Positions 1 through 14,260 of a stretch of DNA of 64,000 nucleotides are shown in pieces; the first letter of the stretch is position 1, and the number at the start of each line of letters is the position of its first letter. The DNA is from Craspedostauros australis. Taxonomy: Eukaryota > Bacillariophyta > Bacillariophyceae > Mastogloiales > Achnanthaceae. A program made the position numbers and the translations under genes. The stretch is from NCBI GenBank assembly GCA_026770025.1, contig JAMXDE010000005.1:2232001-2296000 (forward strand), in the 5' to 3' direction. Below the pieces are notes generated by a model. The model had not been told where the DNA came from. It did not search any database and was given only the letters and a program-made list of their open reading frames with translations.

Positions 1-3000
1 TCCCTCACCGAAGACTCCGCCGTTCTTGCCATCATTCTTCTGGCAGACGTAGGCCTCGTCGTCCGAAATGGCGAGTGCGTACCGCTGGATGCGATCCTTC
101 AGCAATTCGGCCTGAACCTCTGGCCGGAGCAAGCGAAAGGCAACATCGACGACTCTCAGCACATGCGGCAATATCCTTGGCCACAAGGGCGTGAACGGAT
201 CATCCACTGCCAAATCTCTGATGCTGATGGGGCCTTCGTCTGGGAAGTTCTGGAGGTTGGGATCTGCAGACGAGATCGATGGGAACGCCTGCATTGGTAT
301 GCCGCCATTTGGGCGCTTCTTCGCTGCCTCATGGCATCGTTTGCCAACAGAGAGCAGCTGGTTGTACGCCGAGTAGAACCGTTGGAACCGTGCCGTGACA
401 TTCTTCACGTTGGCGGCGTCCGTTACGCTTCCAGGCATCGATGCCGCGCCGGCAATCCCCAGCGATTCCATGAAGGCACCGACGGATGATATGGACTGCT
501 GCACTTCGGCGGATTCCATCGTTCCAATCGCATCGGCCAGAACATTGGCGACGAACGTGGATCGTTGCAAAGGATCTTCGACTGCGGTTGCGACGCATGA
601 AAGGAATTCGTACAGGTGCATCCTGTTGGTCGGGATGAGTTCGGATGATGGCAGCGACAGCAGGGACTTCGTTGCCTCGCTTAGCTGAGACAGCCATGGG
701 ACCAGGTGATTGGGAACACGTTTGGCGACGGAAACGAGAGCTGAGCTGCTCTTCTTCCGCAGACTCACGATCTCGCCGCTCATCCGTCGACTGCCATCGG
801 CCTCGACCTGTTGCAATCCCCAGTCGTCAGGTGCACGCAGGTACATCATCAGGACCTCGATGCCTTGCAACAGCGTTGACGGCTCGTACTTCCAGAAATG
901 CTTCAGCGCCTCCAGGATCTGTGCTCGTCGGAACTTCAACCACAGATAATTCGGATTCCACTGCAAGACGGCCTGCACCAATTCGTTCATCGAATTCATG
1001 GTCTGCTCTCGGATTTCATGCCGCTTGTTCTGCCGATCGATCTTGTCCATTGTCTTGTTCTTGTCGAGTGCCCACACGGGAATGCCATGTAATGTGTTCT
1101 CCAACGGCTGGACGAGACCCTCGAACTGCCGCACGGCTTCGCTTTCTGGGGTGACCTGCTGGTTGCGCGGATCCAAGTTGTCGAGCGGCTGCCCATTTCC
1201 GTGGCTCGAGATTAGGGACTGCATGCGAGCATTGATCACTCTGCATGCTGTATTTGGTGCGGCATGGCCCAGAAATCGGAACAGCTGGCTGGCCCGTGAC
1301 CGCATGTCGCTAATCCAGGCGTCGTAGTCCTCCTCGTCATCCCAGCTCGCCTCCATGAGGTCAGCATGCGGATGGATTTGTTCGTTGACATCATCCCATC
1401 GGATCCGGACCATCATGTTTAGATAACCCGCGAGGACATCCTGCAGAAACGGCACCAGCAGCCGACCTCTGCTGATCTGGGGATCCCGCAGCAGGCACAC
1501 CCACATGTTGATCTGTTCCCCCAGCACTCTGCCTGACGGATGCTGCAGCATATCGACCAGCAGCCGCAGGAAGCGCGACAGGCTGGCAGATTCTGGCTTA
1601 GTGGCATCGAGAGTCTTTTTGTGGACCGTGTGGGAGATGTGAGAATTGACGACAGTAGCAAGCAGCCTCGAAAGCGACCTGTGGTATTTGAGCTGTGCTG
1701 ACAGCGGGTCCTGCAACGGATTGGCTTCGCCCGTCGCCGATGCTTTGGCAGCCGCGTACTCCTGCTCCGTCACGAACTGCTGTTCGGCCTGAGATATGGC
1801 ATCGGGTAACTCCTGAACGAGACGCATCCATTGCGCAAATTCGAACTTCCCTCGCTGACACAATCGTTCGAGGCACTCCAAGGCGAGGATCTGAATTCCC
1901 GCCGATGGCTCCCGGATGAGATGAAGGAAGGCAGCGGTGACATCCTGCTGCGGCGAGATGATCCAATCCAACGGCATGCTTCGGCAAAACTTGTCAAACG
2001 TTCCAAGCGTATCCGCAACGAGCTGACTGGTGTGTAGTAATCGTTCCGATTCAGATCTGTACGCGGTGGATTGCTCAGGTGTCATGGTCCTGACTGTTTG
2101 CTGGTTAGACAACAGAAACAGATGCATCTGGTGCAGTGATGCTTTGGATTGCGAGATGATGGTAATGTGCTCAAGTAATCGAAACAGCAAGGGGAGGAAC
2201 CGAGTCGACACCTCGTTCAGTCCGATCAGAATATCGTTCCGTCTCGTGGTCGAGATCTGCACTCAACATGGCATGGCATCGCATGGCATTGGCGTTGCAC
2301 GAATGGAGAGTGGGCAAACGGCGAATAATTACGCGAAATATAGTTGGCTGTGTGAGAATTCCGCGAGAACGAGTGGGAAGGGAAAGCAAAGCACAATAGA
2401 AGAGCGATATTGGTACGATTGCGAATGGACAGCTGATCCATTTTGGATGGCGATCATTGTCGCAAAGGCTCTGTTAGTGCGTGTGACGTACTCTTGAATT
2501 GAAGTCGCTATCAGTGCAATCCTCCGCAACTAACCGCAGCGATTCGAGGCATATCTTGACGCCCAGGCAAGTTGGCGGGTCGTCGGGGTTGTTGACGTTG
2601 TACCACAGACCACCCTGCTGGATGGGGACGAAGAGGTCGTCCATCAAGCCCGTCCAACGCTGGGGGAACTCCCGAATGATGAACGCCGCAAGCAGCGATG
2701 CGATTTTGTTGGAAAGGATACGGCCTTCGCCATGGCCGCTGGGTAGCGCGGCGTGCTGTCTGGCGGACATGAGAACGGCCTGACGGATGGATAATCGATC
2801 CTGCTCGGGCAACTTCCGGTAGGACGATTGCAGCAGATCTTGTACTATCTCCAAGGCAAAGAGCTTGATCTGGATGGTGATGTCCAGATTGTTGTTGAGA
2901 TGGTGCTTGTCCTGCTGGAGCCAGGCCAGCGAGATCGGCACCCTGCCATCGTACTTCTTGAAGTCCGCGAGCACGGAGAATGCGTTCTGGCGGTCCTGGG

Positions 3001-3082
3001 GCGAGATGATGTGGCCACCCAACGTGGCAGACGACGAGATGGCAATCGCTCGCAGGACCGTCTCCTGTTGGTTTGCATCCAT
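1..3082 (-). CDS. XPO5: Exportin-5 / HASTY-like nuclear export receptor (3' end beyond window)
   Basis: Karyopherin of the exportin-5 family, which carries small structured RNAs (pre-miRNA, some tRNA) and double-stranded-RNA-binding proteins out of the nucleus with RanGTP. I read two exons on the minus strand: 3082-2492 and 2256-1. The 235-bp intron has a GTACGT donor at 2491 and a TGCAG acceptor ending at 2257; joining them keeps phase 0. The N-terminus has the importin-beta/Xpo1-like block with 'REFPQRWTGLMDDLF' near residue 145, matching the 'EWPQHWPDML' stretch of XPO5. Downstream, 'EEDYDAWISDMRSRASQLFRFL', 'ALKHFWKYEPSTLL', 'SLRKKSSSALVSVAKRVP' and 'DDPFTPLWPRILPHVLRV' follow the order of animal XPO5 rather than XPO1. 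The frame stays open to base 1, so the C-terminus is missing. A short upstream coding exon cannot be excluded, since a CAG acceptor-like site lies just before the ATG. Confidence 0.85.
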
Positions 3083-4433
3083 GACGCCTGCGATGAAACC
3101 GATATTGTCAGCAGTTTCGGAAGCAACGGCGATGCTGAATCTGGTAGAGTACCCGTACAGGCACCGACCTCAAAGGAGAGACGAGGATCTTACGTGTGCT
3201 TTGAAACTCGCCCCGTACTGCTCCTTCACCGATCACTTTGCTTGCTGTGATGTCCTGGTTGTCAATGTGATAAATAGCCAGTATTATTCGTCGCGATCTG
3301 CGTTGTCCTCTCACGTGAATAATAAACAGAATAGCTTAATAGCTGGACCAATTGATCGTCGCTTGATGTTTGAGAACGACCCAGCAAGTTGATGGATGGC
3401 GTGGTCGAGTGCTCTGATTCCTCTTCGATCTTTCGTTCCTCAATTGAAGCGCTTCCTCCTCTCCGGTTCCAAACCTGCACTCGTTGATGCAGCGTGATGT
3501 GTTTCGGATCGTGCTTGCCTCTGGAGCATGCAGTGTTCTGCTCCAAGTGTATTAGCTTGTGCTTGCAGGTGTGTGTGGTATTATACTATTTGTGAGGGTG
3601 TTTCGCTCTGGTTTGCTCAGCTCGGTTCAACTCTGCTCAGGAGTATGTACCCGTACCCCTAATTGCACCCGCGCTTCGATCCTTGGCTCGGACCTGATCT
3701 CTCTGGGATGAAGCTCTCGACCCTGATGGTTGCGTTGTGCAAGGCGATCTCTCGGGGAGAGATGAAGTGTCAACAGCAACCAGAAGCAGAGGACTCTGAC
3801 ACTTGACCAGAACACAATGTGGCATGCCGACAGTCGCGGCAACCACTCTCCTCATCCATCCAAATCTGTCCACCAATTCCCAACCAGAGATCTCTTTTTG
3901 CCTCCGCATCCGAATTCCTCGCAACCACCACACACCACGCAATTTCAAATTTGCGTGGAGACATGTCGTTGATGCCTTTTTGTGGTTGTGTTTGGCTCAG
4001 CGTTCGCTATTGCAATCGAAGGGATCAAATGACACACAACCGAAACCAACAAGCACGACTTGAAATGCACACGACAGAACAGAAACGACACCAATGTCGA
4101 TGATGGGGAGAGGGGCAACACGACCTGCATCATGTTGAGATGAGGAGAACGCCGAAAGGGAGCATCCAACACAAGTGTACTAATACGAGTACCGTCCTGG
4201 AGAAGAGCATTCCAGAGAGGGCTGAAAGAGGAAGGACAGCGCACTGGCACCGTGGATTGAACCAGCTTCATCACCCACAACAAGATTCGCAGCACCCGTT
4301 GAGCACTTTTCGACTGAACGCAAGGTCAACAATCCGACTCTGTGCCACTCCAACCTACTCCACCCTACTCCACTATTTCACTGTACTGTACGACTAGTGC
4401 AGGCAACAAGCCATCCCGCAAGACGATACGGCC
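3083..4433. other. Intergenic, divergent promoter region
   Basis: Lies between the exportin start (leftward) and the 4434 gene (rightward), so it should hold both promoters. Short open frames here have no recognisable domain and poor coding character. No RNA gene seen. Confidence 0.5.
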
Positions 4434-5363
4434 ATGCAGCATCAATCGCTCGCATGCGAGCAATTCGAGCAGGCTGTTGCCGAATACCTCGATGAATACA
4501 AGCCAGATCCGATCCAACGCCGACAGATTCAAGACTGGTCGCTGTCTTGGACGAGCCATGATGACGTTCCTGCCTCTTCGACGGATGCCACGGATCTTCC
4601 TTTCGAACCAACCCACAGCATGAAGGGAGAGCTGGAAATTCAGGGTGTCCACGTCGTGCTCACTCTGCGCTCGGAGTGCGTCTGGAAGTGGATGTCCGAG
4701 GATGATTCCAAGAATGGATCGCTGCAGTTCATTTTGTCGGCCCGAGCTCGATTTCGGACCAAAGCAGAAATGAATGCCAATGCCGATGCTACTGGGGATG
4801 CATCTACGCAGCAGCTGTCTCCTGCTGAACGCAAGGCCGAGAAGCAGCGGCGCAAAGTGGAAGAGCGCATACGCGTCAAGATGTTGCAACGATTGCAAAA
4901 GGATTCGTACATATGCAATCTCGTCCCAACGCCCACGACGCATGCTTGCAAGGTATTGGCAACCGCATTGGTTCACGTGAAGGACACGGAGCTGGAGGAA
5001 CGTGTGAACATCGACGATGACGTTGCCGAAGCCTGTCGTCGATCTGTTTTGTCGACGGCATCGAGTCCGTTGGACTTGATCGAACTGCTGATGGCCTTGC
5101 CGTACCTGCCTGGAAATTCATTGGCGAATCGCGCAAAGCTGCGGCTACTGGAAGATGCCATGTTTGATCAATGCGAGAAGGAAGGTGAAGATGAGCTCTT
5201 GGATGGATTGTCCATCTGTGACAAGACAGGCGGTGATGGCGATGGCGATGGCGACAACGATGATGGCGACAATGGCAACAAGACTAGCGCACCAACGCAA
5301 CGGATGACGCGATCAAAGACAAAGGCAAACGTTGCATCCAAGAAGTCAAGGACGCGTTGGTGA
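4434..5363 (+). CDS. Hypothetical protein with charged coil and basic C-terminal tail
   Basis: A 309-residue single-exon frame from an ATG at 4434. I do not recognise the family. Residues 1-110 are mixed alpha/beta in character; residues 125-160 are a strongly charged, coil-like helix (PAERKAEKQRRKVEERI...); residues 160-260 look helical. The C-terminus is low-complexity Asp/Gly/Asn (GDGDGDGDNDDGDNGN) followed by a Lys/Arg-rich tail that could be a nuclear localisation signal. There is no signal peptide and no membrane segment. It is convergent with the sugar transporter, with 344 bp between the stops. Function unknown; coding status is supported by length and by the sensible start context only. 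Confidence 0.6.
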   Translation: MQHQSLACEQFEQAVAEYLDEYKPDPIQRRQIQDWSLSWTSHDDVPASSTDATDLPFEPTHSMKGELEIQGVHVVLTLRSECVWKWMSEDDSKNGSLQFILSARARFRTKAEMNANADATGDASTQQLSPAERKAEKQRRKVEERIRVKMLQRLQKDSYICNLVPTPTTHACKVLATALVHVKDTELEERVNIDDDVAEACRRSVLSTASSPLDLIELLMALPYLPGNSLANRAKLRLLEDAMFDQCEKEGEDELLDGLSICDKTGGDGDGDGDNDDGDNGNKTSAPTQRMTRSKTKANVASKKSRTRW

Positions 5364-5707
5364 ATCACAGTGCGAAAAAGAAGACAGCACGTCGAAGCGT
5401 GTACTTGCTGGCAAGCTGCTCTCTACAGAGTACGAGCAAGAGAGAAATGCTCCAAAGCACGAGAATCTTCCTCTTCTGTGTGCTGGTATGTTCGTACGAC
5501 TATGCGACTGTCAATGTCTACACGAGCGCTTTGCATTTGTGTTGGATCACGCTCCAACTCGTACGAGTATTAGTATGCCAAGGCAAAGTAGTTTGGGCGA
5601 ATCGCTCGTGAGCCTATTCGAATAGTGTTATTATGTGCACCCGCAGGTCGCAATTGGCGCACGTTAATTTCTATGGCGTTGTGCTAGTGCCCAAACGTGC
5701 AAGTAGC
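5364..5707. other. Intergenic between convergent genes
   Basis: Shared 3' flank of the 4434 gene and the sugar transporter. Nothing else visible. Confidence 0.5.
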
Positions 5708-7558
5708 CTATTGTGCTTGGTCTGTCGTCTTTTTCTTGTTGATTGGTTCGAAGCCGTAGTTGTACGTTCCGGCCTGCATCTGACCCTCCTCTTCCTCGAT
5801 CAGCTGCTCCATGGCCTTGCGCCATTCCAGATCCACAGCGCCCGCCTCGTCCTCGTTCACTTGATAGATCATGCTTCGCGAGTTGCGTCGTGTCATCTCG
5901 GCGATCAGTTCGTCCGGGGTTGTGCCTTGCGTCTCCGGCAGGACGAAGACAGTGTAGGCAAAGGTGCATGCCAGCACCAACGCGAATGGGCCAAACGAGA
6001 ATGCTCCGAGGTATTCATTCATGTACGGGAATACCAACCCGACGATGAAGTTGCAAGCCCAGTTCAGCTGACTGCACGCTGACATGGCGACTGCCACGTA
6101 CTTTCCTTCGAACATTTCGGCGACGATCAACCACGGGATGGGCCCGAGACCGATCTCGAAGAACATCACGAAGCCGTTCACGGCAACGAGCGCCATCATG
6201 TTGTTCAAGATGCCCTGCAGCGAAAGGACGATGACAACACAGGAAATGAACATGCCACCGGACGACCAAAGGATCAACGTCTTGCGCCCGTGCGAGTCCA
6301 TGAGAAGCAAGGCGACGTACGTGGCAAGCACATTCACACCGCCGACCATCGTCGTTCCAACGAGCGGATTGTCGATGACACCGTCGAAGAAGGATGTAGA
6401 GTAGTAGAACACCGCGTTGATACCAGACAGCTGCTGTCCCATCTGCAAGACGAGGCTCGAAATGAAGAGGGCCCTGAGCTTGCGATGGTTCAGCATTTCT
6501 CCGAACACAGCACTCTGCGAAGTCTCTTCTTGCTTTTGGGCAGCACCTCCAATGAGGTAGTGCCCGAGCTCCCTTTCCACGTCCTGGTCATTGCGCAATC
6601 CACGCAACCTCTTGATGATGTACCTGGCACGCAGCGAGCTGGGGTCCCGGGCCAGCAACCAGCGCGGACTTTCCAGCAACAAAGGCGCGCAGAGCAACTG
6701 GATGATCGTAGTGATTACCGTGACGGAGAAGAGGATTCTCCATGACTCCTCGGTTGCGAATGGGAACGCGAAAAGATTGGCAACGAAGATTCCGATGACC
6801 AAGGCGAATTGCGTCAATGTTCCCAGCATGCCACGCAACGTCGGTGGTGCCAATTCTCCGAGATAGATTGGGACGAGCACCGATGAGAATCCGCTTGCAA
6901 AGCCGATGATCAATCTGGAGATGATGATGGTGTACATGTCAGGTGCGAACGTTTGGAGCAGACCACCCAACAGGAACGTCCAGGTATCGATGAGCAAGGC
7001 GCCGCGTCGGCCGCGGGAGTCCGCGAGCCTTCCACCAGCGACGGCACCGAATGGACCACCGATGGCAAACGCGGCGACTGCCAACGACCACATGCCTGTC
7101 GTGTGGCCAGGGAAGACGACTTTCTCGGGTGCGTTCATGACGCCTGTGTTGTACCCAACCAGGAACTGGGAGGAGGCGGCGACGATGATGGCGAACACGA
7201 GGGGAGTGGTGACGACGTTGGCATCGAATTCGAGCTCATCGAGAATGGTGAGGCTCGTGTGCGACCGTCGCATCTTCTGCTCGTCCTCCGACAAGCCATC
7301 CTGGCTGGCGATGTCCAAGTCTGCTGCGTACTCCGCAAAGGCTTGGCGGACGTTTCTCTCACGTCGTTGCATACCAAATACGGCCGTGAAGGGAACCTGC
7401 GTGTACAGCTCTTGCTGTCCCAACTGCGTTGGGGTAAGGTAGGATGGCGACCCATCCGCGCTCACGCTGTAGGATCTCGGCAGTCCTGGGACGTCGATCG
7501 CTTGCCTGAGTTGGAAGGATCCGAAGCTGGAAGATCCTCCCAGTGCGCCAATGGACAC
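5708..7558 (-). CDS. SLC2/GLUT-type MFS sugar transporter
   Basis: Major facilitator superfamily hexose transporter in a plasma or organelle membrane. About 12 hydrophobic segments follow a cytosolic N-terminal extension of roughly 110 residues. Family signatures are present: '[14 protein letters not shown]' in loop 2-3, '[21 protein letters not shown]', 'LESPRWLL' before the central loop, '[17 protein letters not shown]' in TM7, '[10 protein letters not shown]' in loop 8-9, '[18 protein letters not shown]' in TM10 and 'PETQGTT' after TM12. The C-tail is acidic (EEEEGQ). The start is uncertain: the open frame reaches 7558 without an ATG and meets a TAG at about 7588; the first in-frame ATG is at 7372, 62 codons in. 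Because the residues between look coding, an unplaced upstream exon spliced at the CAATAG site is likely. Substrate not determinable. Confidence 0.9.
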   Translation of the reverse strand: MSIGALGGSSSFGSFQLRQAIDVPGLPRSYSVSADGSPSYLTPTQLGQQELYTQVPFTAVFGMQRRERNVRQAFAEYAADLDIASQDGLSEDEQKMRRSHTSLTILDELEFDANVVTTPLVFAIIVAASSQFLVGYNTGVMNAPEKVVFPGHTTGMWSLAVAAFAIGGPFGAVAGGRLADSRGRRGALLIDTWTFLLGGLLQTFAPDMYTIIISRLIIGFASGFSSVLVPIYLGELAPPTLRGMLGTLTQFALVIGIFVANLFAFPFATEESWRILFSVTVITTIIQLLCAPLLLESPRWLLARDPSSLRARYIIKRLRGLRNDQDVERELGHYLIGGAAQKQEETSQSAVFGEMLNHRKLRALFISSLVLQMGQQLSGINAVFYYSTSFFDGVIDNPLVGTTMVGGVNVLATYVALLLMDSHGRKTLILWSSGGMFISCVVIVLSLQGILNNMMALVAVNGFVMFFEIGLGPIPWLIVAEMFEGKYVAVAMSACSQLNWACNFIVGLVFPYMNEYLGAFSFGPFALVLACTFAYTVFVLPETQGTTPDELIAEMTRRNSRSMIYQVNEDEAGAVDLEWRKAMEQLIEEEEGQMQAGTYNYGFEPINKKKTTDQAQ

Positions 7559-9347
7559 GCTGCGTCCGACCTTGGCCGCTTCCGCCTATTGAAGGAGGTG
7601 ATGGATCGATGCGGGAAAAAAGAGCATGGGCGATTTGAGCGGGCGCAAGATGCCGAATGTTGACCGCCAGTATTGTTGCACATTGATGTTCGGACGGGAG
7701 TGTTAGATGGAGGTACACTGTGTACATAAGCATGTATTCTACAATAGCTGCAACTGCAATCACAACGAACGGGAAACAAGGACTTTTGCAGTGACTATGC
7801 CAATACCGACTGCGGAAGGAGCCCAATGATGCCATCAAACATCACCAGTCTCTCGTCGTTGCTTCCGACAGCGACTGCGCACAGTATCATATCTCTCGAC
7901 AAGTACGCGTTCCACGTGTCACGTTCCACAGTGCTGCGCCATGCATACTCTCTCTATATATATGTATAGCAGAGAGTTCTCGAATCGAACTCACCCCGTA
8001 TTTACGGTCATCGCCAGCCAGCAATATGGTCCTCTCATTCATGGTGGCTGGCGTTTCAGTGCGAATCTGCTGCTGTGGTTGTGGTTGTGGTTGTCGTCTT
8101 GGGGATCGTTGCTGGTCCGATTATGGTGATGCCGATGGAGGCTGGCTTTGGCTTCCCCTCTCAACTGAGTTCAACTGAACTCAAATGCGTTGTGCGTAAT
8201 CTTTTGTGTCGCACTGAGCGCTGACTCCATGCAATTGCGTGCCTTGTGTTGGATCTTGCGACGCACGAGCGATGGGCACTTGTGCTCCGTTAGCGCAGTG
8301 GTTGAGACGATCAATCAGCGTTGCGAACTGTTCGTCCAACCAAGCAGTCAGCGTGGTGTGATGGTTGTCAGCGAGAGAGAGAGAGATCCTCTCGCAGCGG
8401 ATTCGAAGTGCCAATGAATGTGAAAGAGCTGGATTTGGAGGTGGTGCACAACCTTGATGACCACGAACAACAACGGGGCTTCACCGTTCTGATGTGCGTC
8501 CGCTTCGTTTTGGAGCTGGTTCCAGATCCTGTCTCCTTCCCCTCCAGAGAGCTTTCGAAACTGTTTGAGCTGTTGGAGACCTGTCAAGGGGCAGGCAGAG
8601 AAGGGATGCAACTGCGCCGATGATGTCAGTGACGAGCGACATTTTCCGCAAAGTGGGGATTGGCCATTCCCCTCCATCCAACGCAACGTTGTGTCCAACA
8701 GATGGCGGCGAAGATGGAACGCTTCCGCGGCCACAAAGCGAATTCGTGAGTGAATGATTGAGTCCCAGGAATGATCTTTCGAAGTCGCTTTGGTCGTTGA
8801 TGTGGAACAGATGGATGACTCGCCCGAACGATAGATTCAGCGAGGAGTTGAGAAAAGACGTTACGGGAACGCGAATTATGACTGACGCTTTTTTGAACGT
8901 TTGGCGGGACTCTGTCCCGAAAATGATGTCGTGGAAGAACATACACGTTAAAATCCTACGTGCTGAGTACTGGGGAGGCGAAAAGAACTCCGCTGGCTTC
9001 GATTTCGCCCACGAACAAAGAGGTCGTGCGTGGAAACACGCCCATGACTTTGGAGATGTTCAGACACTTGCTCATGCAGTGCTTCGGCACAACATCACGA
9101 GTGAAAAAGGAAGAGGAGGCAACACGCTCCGCCCACTGTTGTGCGAGCGTGAGCGTGAAAACGGCACAAGCAAAGAAGGAAACAGAGAGAAGCACGCGTG
9201 AAACAACGCAAACATACCAGAGAAACGGCGAAGATCTTGACATCCTCAGTTTCCTCCATCCTCACTTCACACAAAAACCAAATCAGTCAAACTGAAACGG
9301 AACAAGCAATCAACACTACCAACACCACCACCACCCAACAAGCAATC
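7559..9347. other. Intergenic, divergent promoters of transporter and polyubiquitin
   Basis: About 1.8 kb. It probably holds the missing 5' end of the transporter (right of 7588) and the polyubiquitin promoter and 5' UTR (left of 9348). Open frames on both strands have no domain. A short TATATATA run lies near 7957 and a short GA run near 8376. Confidence 0.5.
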
Positions 9348-10907
<1,560 letters not shown>

Positions 10908-12305
10908 GTACAGCTTGCGACATCGTGACCGCTTGCACTCTTAGCTTTGCCGACATCTGCCCAGACCCACACTCGACGAGTAAATTAATTTGACTAAACA
11001 TCAAGTACCACCAAATCAAACCCATGCCACACTTGCACACTCATCACCTATGTTCCGCCTTTATGCTTTGGGAAGATAAACAGGTTGTCATTGCTCCTTT
11101 CCTCTTTCGACCAACTCTTGTGTCTCTGTTATCGGAGCTGCACGGGCTGGTACGGCTCTCGACCTTTTGCATCATCCATCCTGTCTCGCAATGCCGATGT
11201 TCTACTAGCTATACCTGACAACACAGTTGATGTTCTACTATTATACAGAACTGTTCTGTTGGCCACCAACATCATCATCAGCAACTCCAACAGCGACGTC
11301 AACATCAATAGAGATCAACCAGAACATCATCATTGGAACCAGAACAAGATTCATGGAGTGGATTGTGAAAACAGGTGGCCGGTCCGGTTCGACCAATCAA
11401 AGTGATGCTTTCGTCCTTCTTTTCGGATTTGCGAACGTTCTGCTAATTCTCATCAACAATGACAGACTGTCTGTCGCGACGATCATCACCGTCACTGGCG
11501 TCACATTTGACGAATCTCTGTCGTCGATTCGATTGTCACTCTCTGTGACATTGATCCCGCCACTCACATTCCCTTCATCTCATCGATGCTTCCATTCATC
11601 GTGGCACAAAATCACCTCAAGCTTCAACCAAAGTCAACGAAGGGAGGGGTGTCTGTGCTCGCACCTTCATCCCAATAGAATCTCCTTCCTGCGCACTGCC
11701 GTTGACCTTTTTCTGGTTTCCTGTCGTTTTGCTCGGGAGATCTCATCGGAAGCGACCAGCACTGATCCCAACCCCCAAGCGCAAATGCATGCGTAACAAA
11801 GATCGGAAGACACAAGTTCAAGCCAACGCATCCTCCATTGCGGATCATCGCAGAACATAGCGGAGAGATACACAATACTCTTCAGTACAAGCACATATAA
11901 TACCATACTCTGCGGAATCGCCATTCGACGTCCGCATCGCATCCAAGACAACCAGCAGAAAGAATCGCTGCTCATCCGCAACTGTCAAAACCGTTGGAAG
12001 CACCAAAGACTGTACGCGGAACTGGATACGCCAAGGAACAATTCCAACAGCAACGGCAACAACAAGTCTCGTGGCTTGCGACTTGCGGCATTGCTTCCAA
12101 CTTCGTTGGCAGAAATCCATTGGTGCGAGAAAGTGAGACACAGATACGAGTACGATTGGTCGGCGCACAGTCCTGTCTTGGAAAGTGCTGGTCTGCCATC
12201 ATACCACGAGTAGTACAACACACTCAGTCATTTGTATTATACGTACATAGCTGAGTATCCTCGCCGGCATTTCCATTGGCTTCAACACCATCACATCCAA
12301 CAACC
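10908..12305. other. Intergenic, no gene supported
   Basis: About 1.4 kb between polyubiquitin and the RRM gene. It holds the polyubiquitin 3' UTR and the RRM promoter. The longest frame (11227-11796) lacks any domain and I do not call it. Confidence 0.5.
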
Positions 12306-14260
12306 ATGATGAATCGTTCCGGACTTCTCTGCTGCGTTTTCGTCAGCAGCATGTTGGGTGCATTGGCATTTCAGCATCAGCCATTCCCTACGGCTTTCCG
12401 ACAGAGCAGCAATGGCGACGACCGTCACCACGCGCATGCAATGCGAAAGTCGACCTCTGCAACGACATTTGCACCGACGGTGAGATCAACATCAACCTCC
12501 ACACAACTCCACATAGCCAATCTCCGTGATCCGGACTTTCTGGAAGAATTGGTGGGCGGTATACGCTATGAGATGGTCCCGCTGCCTGATAGCATGGTCG
12601 ACACCACAATATTCGTTGGCAATCTCAACGAATTCGTGAAAGATGAGGATCTGTCGCAATACTTCCAAGCTGTCAGCGTGCTGCAATCCGTCCCCGCATG
12701 CGTGGTGCGCAAGGCCAACTACGAATCCCTGGGCTACGGCTTCGTGGCATTCCCCAACATCAAGGAGAAAGAAGTATGTGGCATCATCGATATCGTTGGT
12801 CTTCGTCTGTCCATCTGCAAATGTCAAGCGATGCATGTGCCACTGCAACTGCGTGCATCCATGATTTGAGAATGTCGAGTTGCTTTGCGACATGGCATTG
12901 CGCAGCTTGAAGCACAGTTTCGGTATTTGCAACGCTGTCAGATCCTCACATTCCATGTTTCCATTGCGCTATTGTACATCCGTTCATCTTCCAAAATCCA
13001 TGCTGGTCTGTGATGATCATGAACTCTCCAAACGCGCAAACCCCCTTTTGCGATGCCCATGCGTGTTCGTCTGTTCATACAAACACACTGTGCGGATACT
13101 CTTCCCCAATTCTCCCGTCCGGACGGAATTAAATCCATGAAATCAAACCAACGTATGCGTCGAACAAACAACAGGCAGCCATAGTGCGATTCCATGGCTC
13201 CGAATGGCAGGGTAAGTCCATCAAGGTGGAAGAAATCCGCGACCATCCCAAGATGGGACGGGTGCGCGTGCCGGAACGCATCGTGAGCTATGTCAGCGGC
13301 GAGGCCAAGCCAACGCGCAACGGACAAGTCAATACGATGAGACGGTCAAGAGACCCAAACTTCCGACGGCAGTCTTCATCGTCGGACGCATCCGCCACCG
13401 ATCAGCTCCACCAGGAGAACCAGAAGCAATCCAGCAAGGCGAATGATGAACCGAGGAGAAAATCCAAGTCGCAGAAGCAAAAGCACAAGCAGACACAAAA
13501 GCAAAAGAGGAAGCAGCAGCAACAACAACGCAACAGCGGGAAATCTCTGTTCCCGATACGCAATTTGGTCAACGGCGATCTGCAGGAATTCTACCGCGCT
13601 TCACGCAAGGGATTCGTCACGCTGCCAGGCACAGGATATCGGCGCGGGCGCAAGGCCTGCGCGTTGGCCAACACGCACCGGCAATGGTGTGACGAAAACG
13701 CCAAACCCCAGATCGTGCTGTGCAAGGCCAGTGGCGGACGCCCGTTGGACAGCCTCATTGTCGATCTTTCGCCGCTGCGACTGCCAGATGATGCGCTGAC
13801 CGAACGCAAGGCGCAGGTGCTGTTGGCGGCGCACGGCAGCGAGATGGAGTTGAGAGCGGATTACGTGGAAGACAACTGCATGACGCTGTCGTCCGTGAAG
13901 ACGTCGGAATTGGATGGATTGCAACGCTCTGGCGAACAGGGCAATGATGGTGGCGACGGCGGGGTTGAGCAAACAGGAGGAACTGCAATCGATGCAGATG
14001 GCGACGCAGCCTCATTCCTTGAGTCGCTGTCATCGTCTTGCATCCACGATCTGCCTGCAATGAGCCTCGGAGTCTTCGAGGGGGAACGCTCCAAGGCCAA
14101 GGCGATGGCGCGACAATTGGCACAGCTATGGGATCTTCCCAAAGAACTGGAGATGGTGGACACAGTCCAGAGCCGGCACAAGGCGAAGCAATGGAAGAAG
14201 AAATCTCATCAACGGCGCGGGCGGAACGAGAGAGATCTGCAATGGTATGCTGGAGTGTAG
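12306..14260 (+). CDS. Plastid-targeted RRM RNA-binding protein
   Basis: Two exons, 12306-12773 and 13175-14260, joined over a 401-bp intron (GTATGT donor, CAG acceptor, phase 0), giving 517 residues. The start at 12306 opens a hydrophobic signal peptide (GLLCCVFVSSMLGALAF) whose cleavage region 'ALA-F' resembles the ASAFAP motif, followed by a Ser/Thr/Arg-rich stretch, so a plastid behind secondary-endosymbiotic membranes is the likely location. An RRM spans the splice: RNP2 'IFVGNL' near residue 100, RNP1 'GYGFVAF' near 145, and 'VRFHGSEWQGKSIKVEEI' on exon 2. Then comes a Lys/Gln-rich linker (about residues 225-270) and a conserved-looking domain around 'FYRASRKGFVTLPGTGYRRG' that I do not recognise. 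Likely role in plastid RNA processing or translation; target unknown. Confidence 0.82.

Noticed and set aside
8291..8301. TAGCGCAGTGG, a good pol III A-box, hinting at a tRNA or tRNA-derived SINE
   Set aside because: No acceptor stem, D-stem pairing or proper B-box follows at the right distance.
8481..8942. 153-codon minus-strand frame upstream of polyubiquitin
   Set aside because: No recognisable domain and no supporting splice or start context.
11227..11796. 189-codon plus-strand frame between polyubiquitin and the RRM gene
   Set aside because: No domain, biased toward Ser/Ile/Thr from local simple words, and sits in a region with UTR-like composition.
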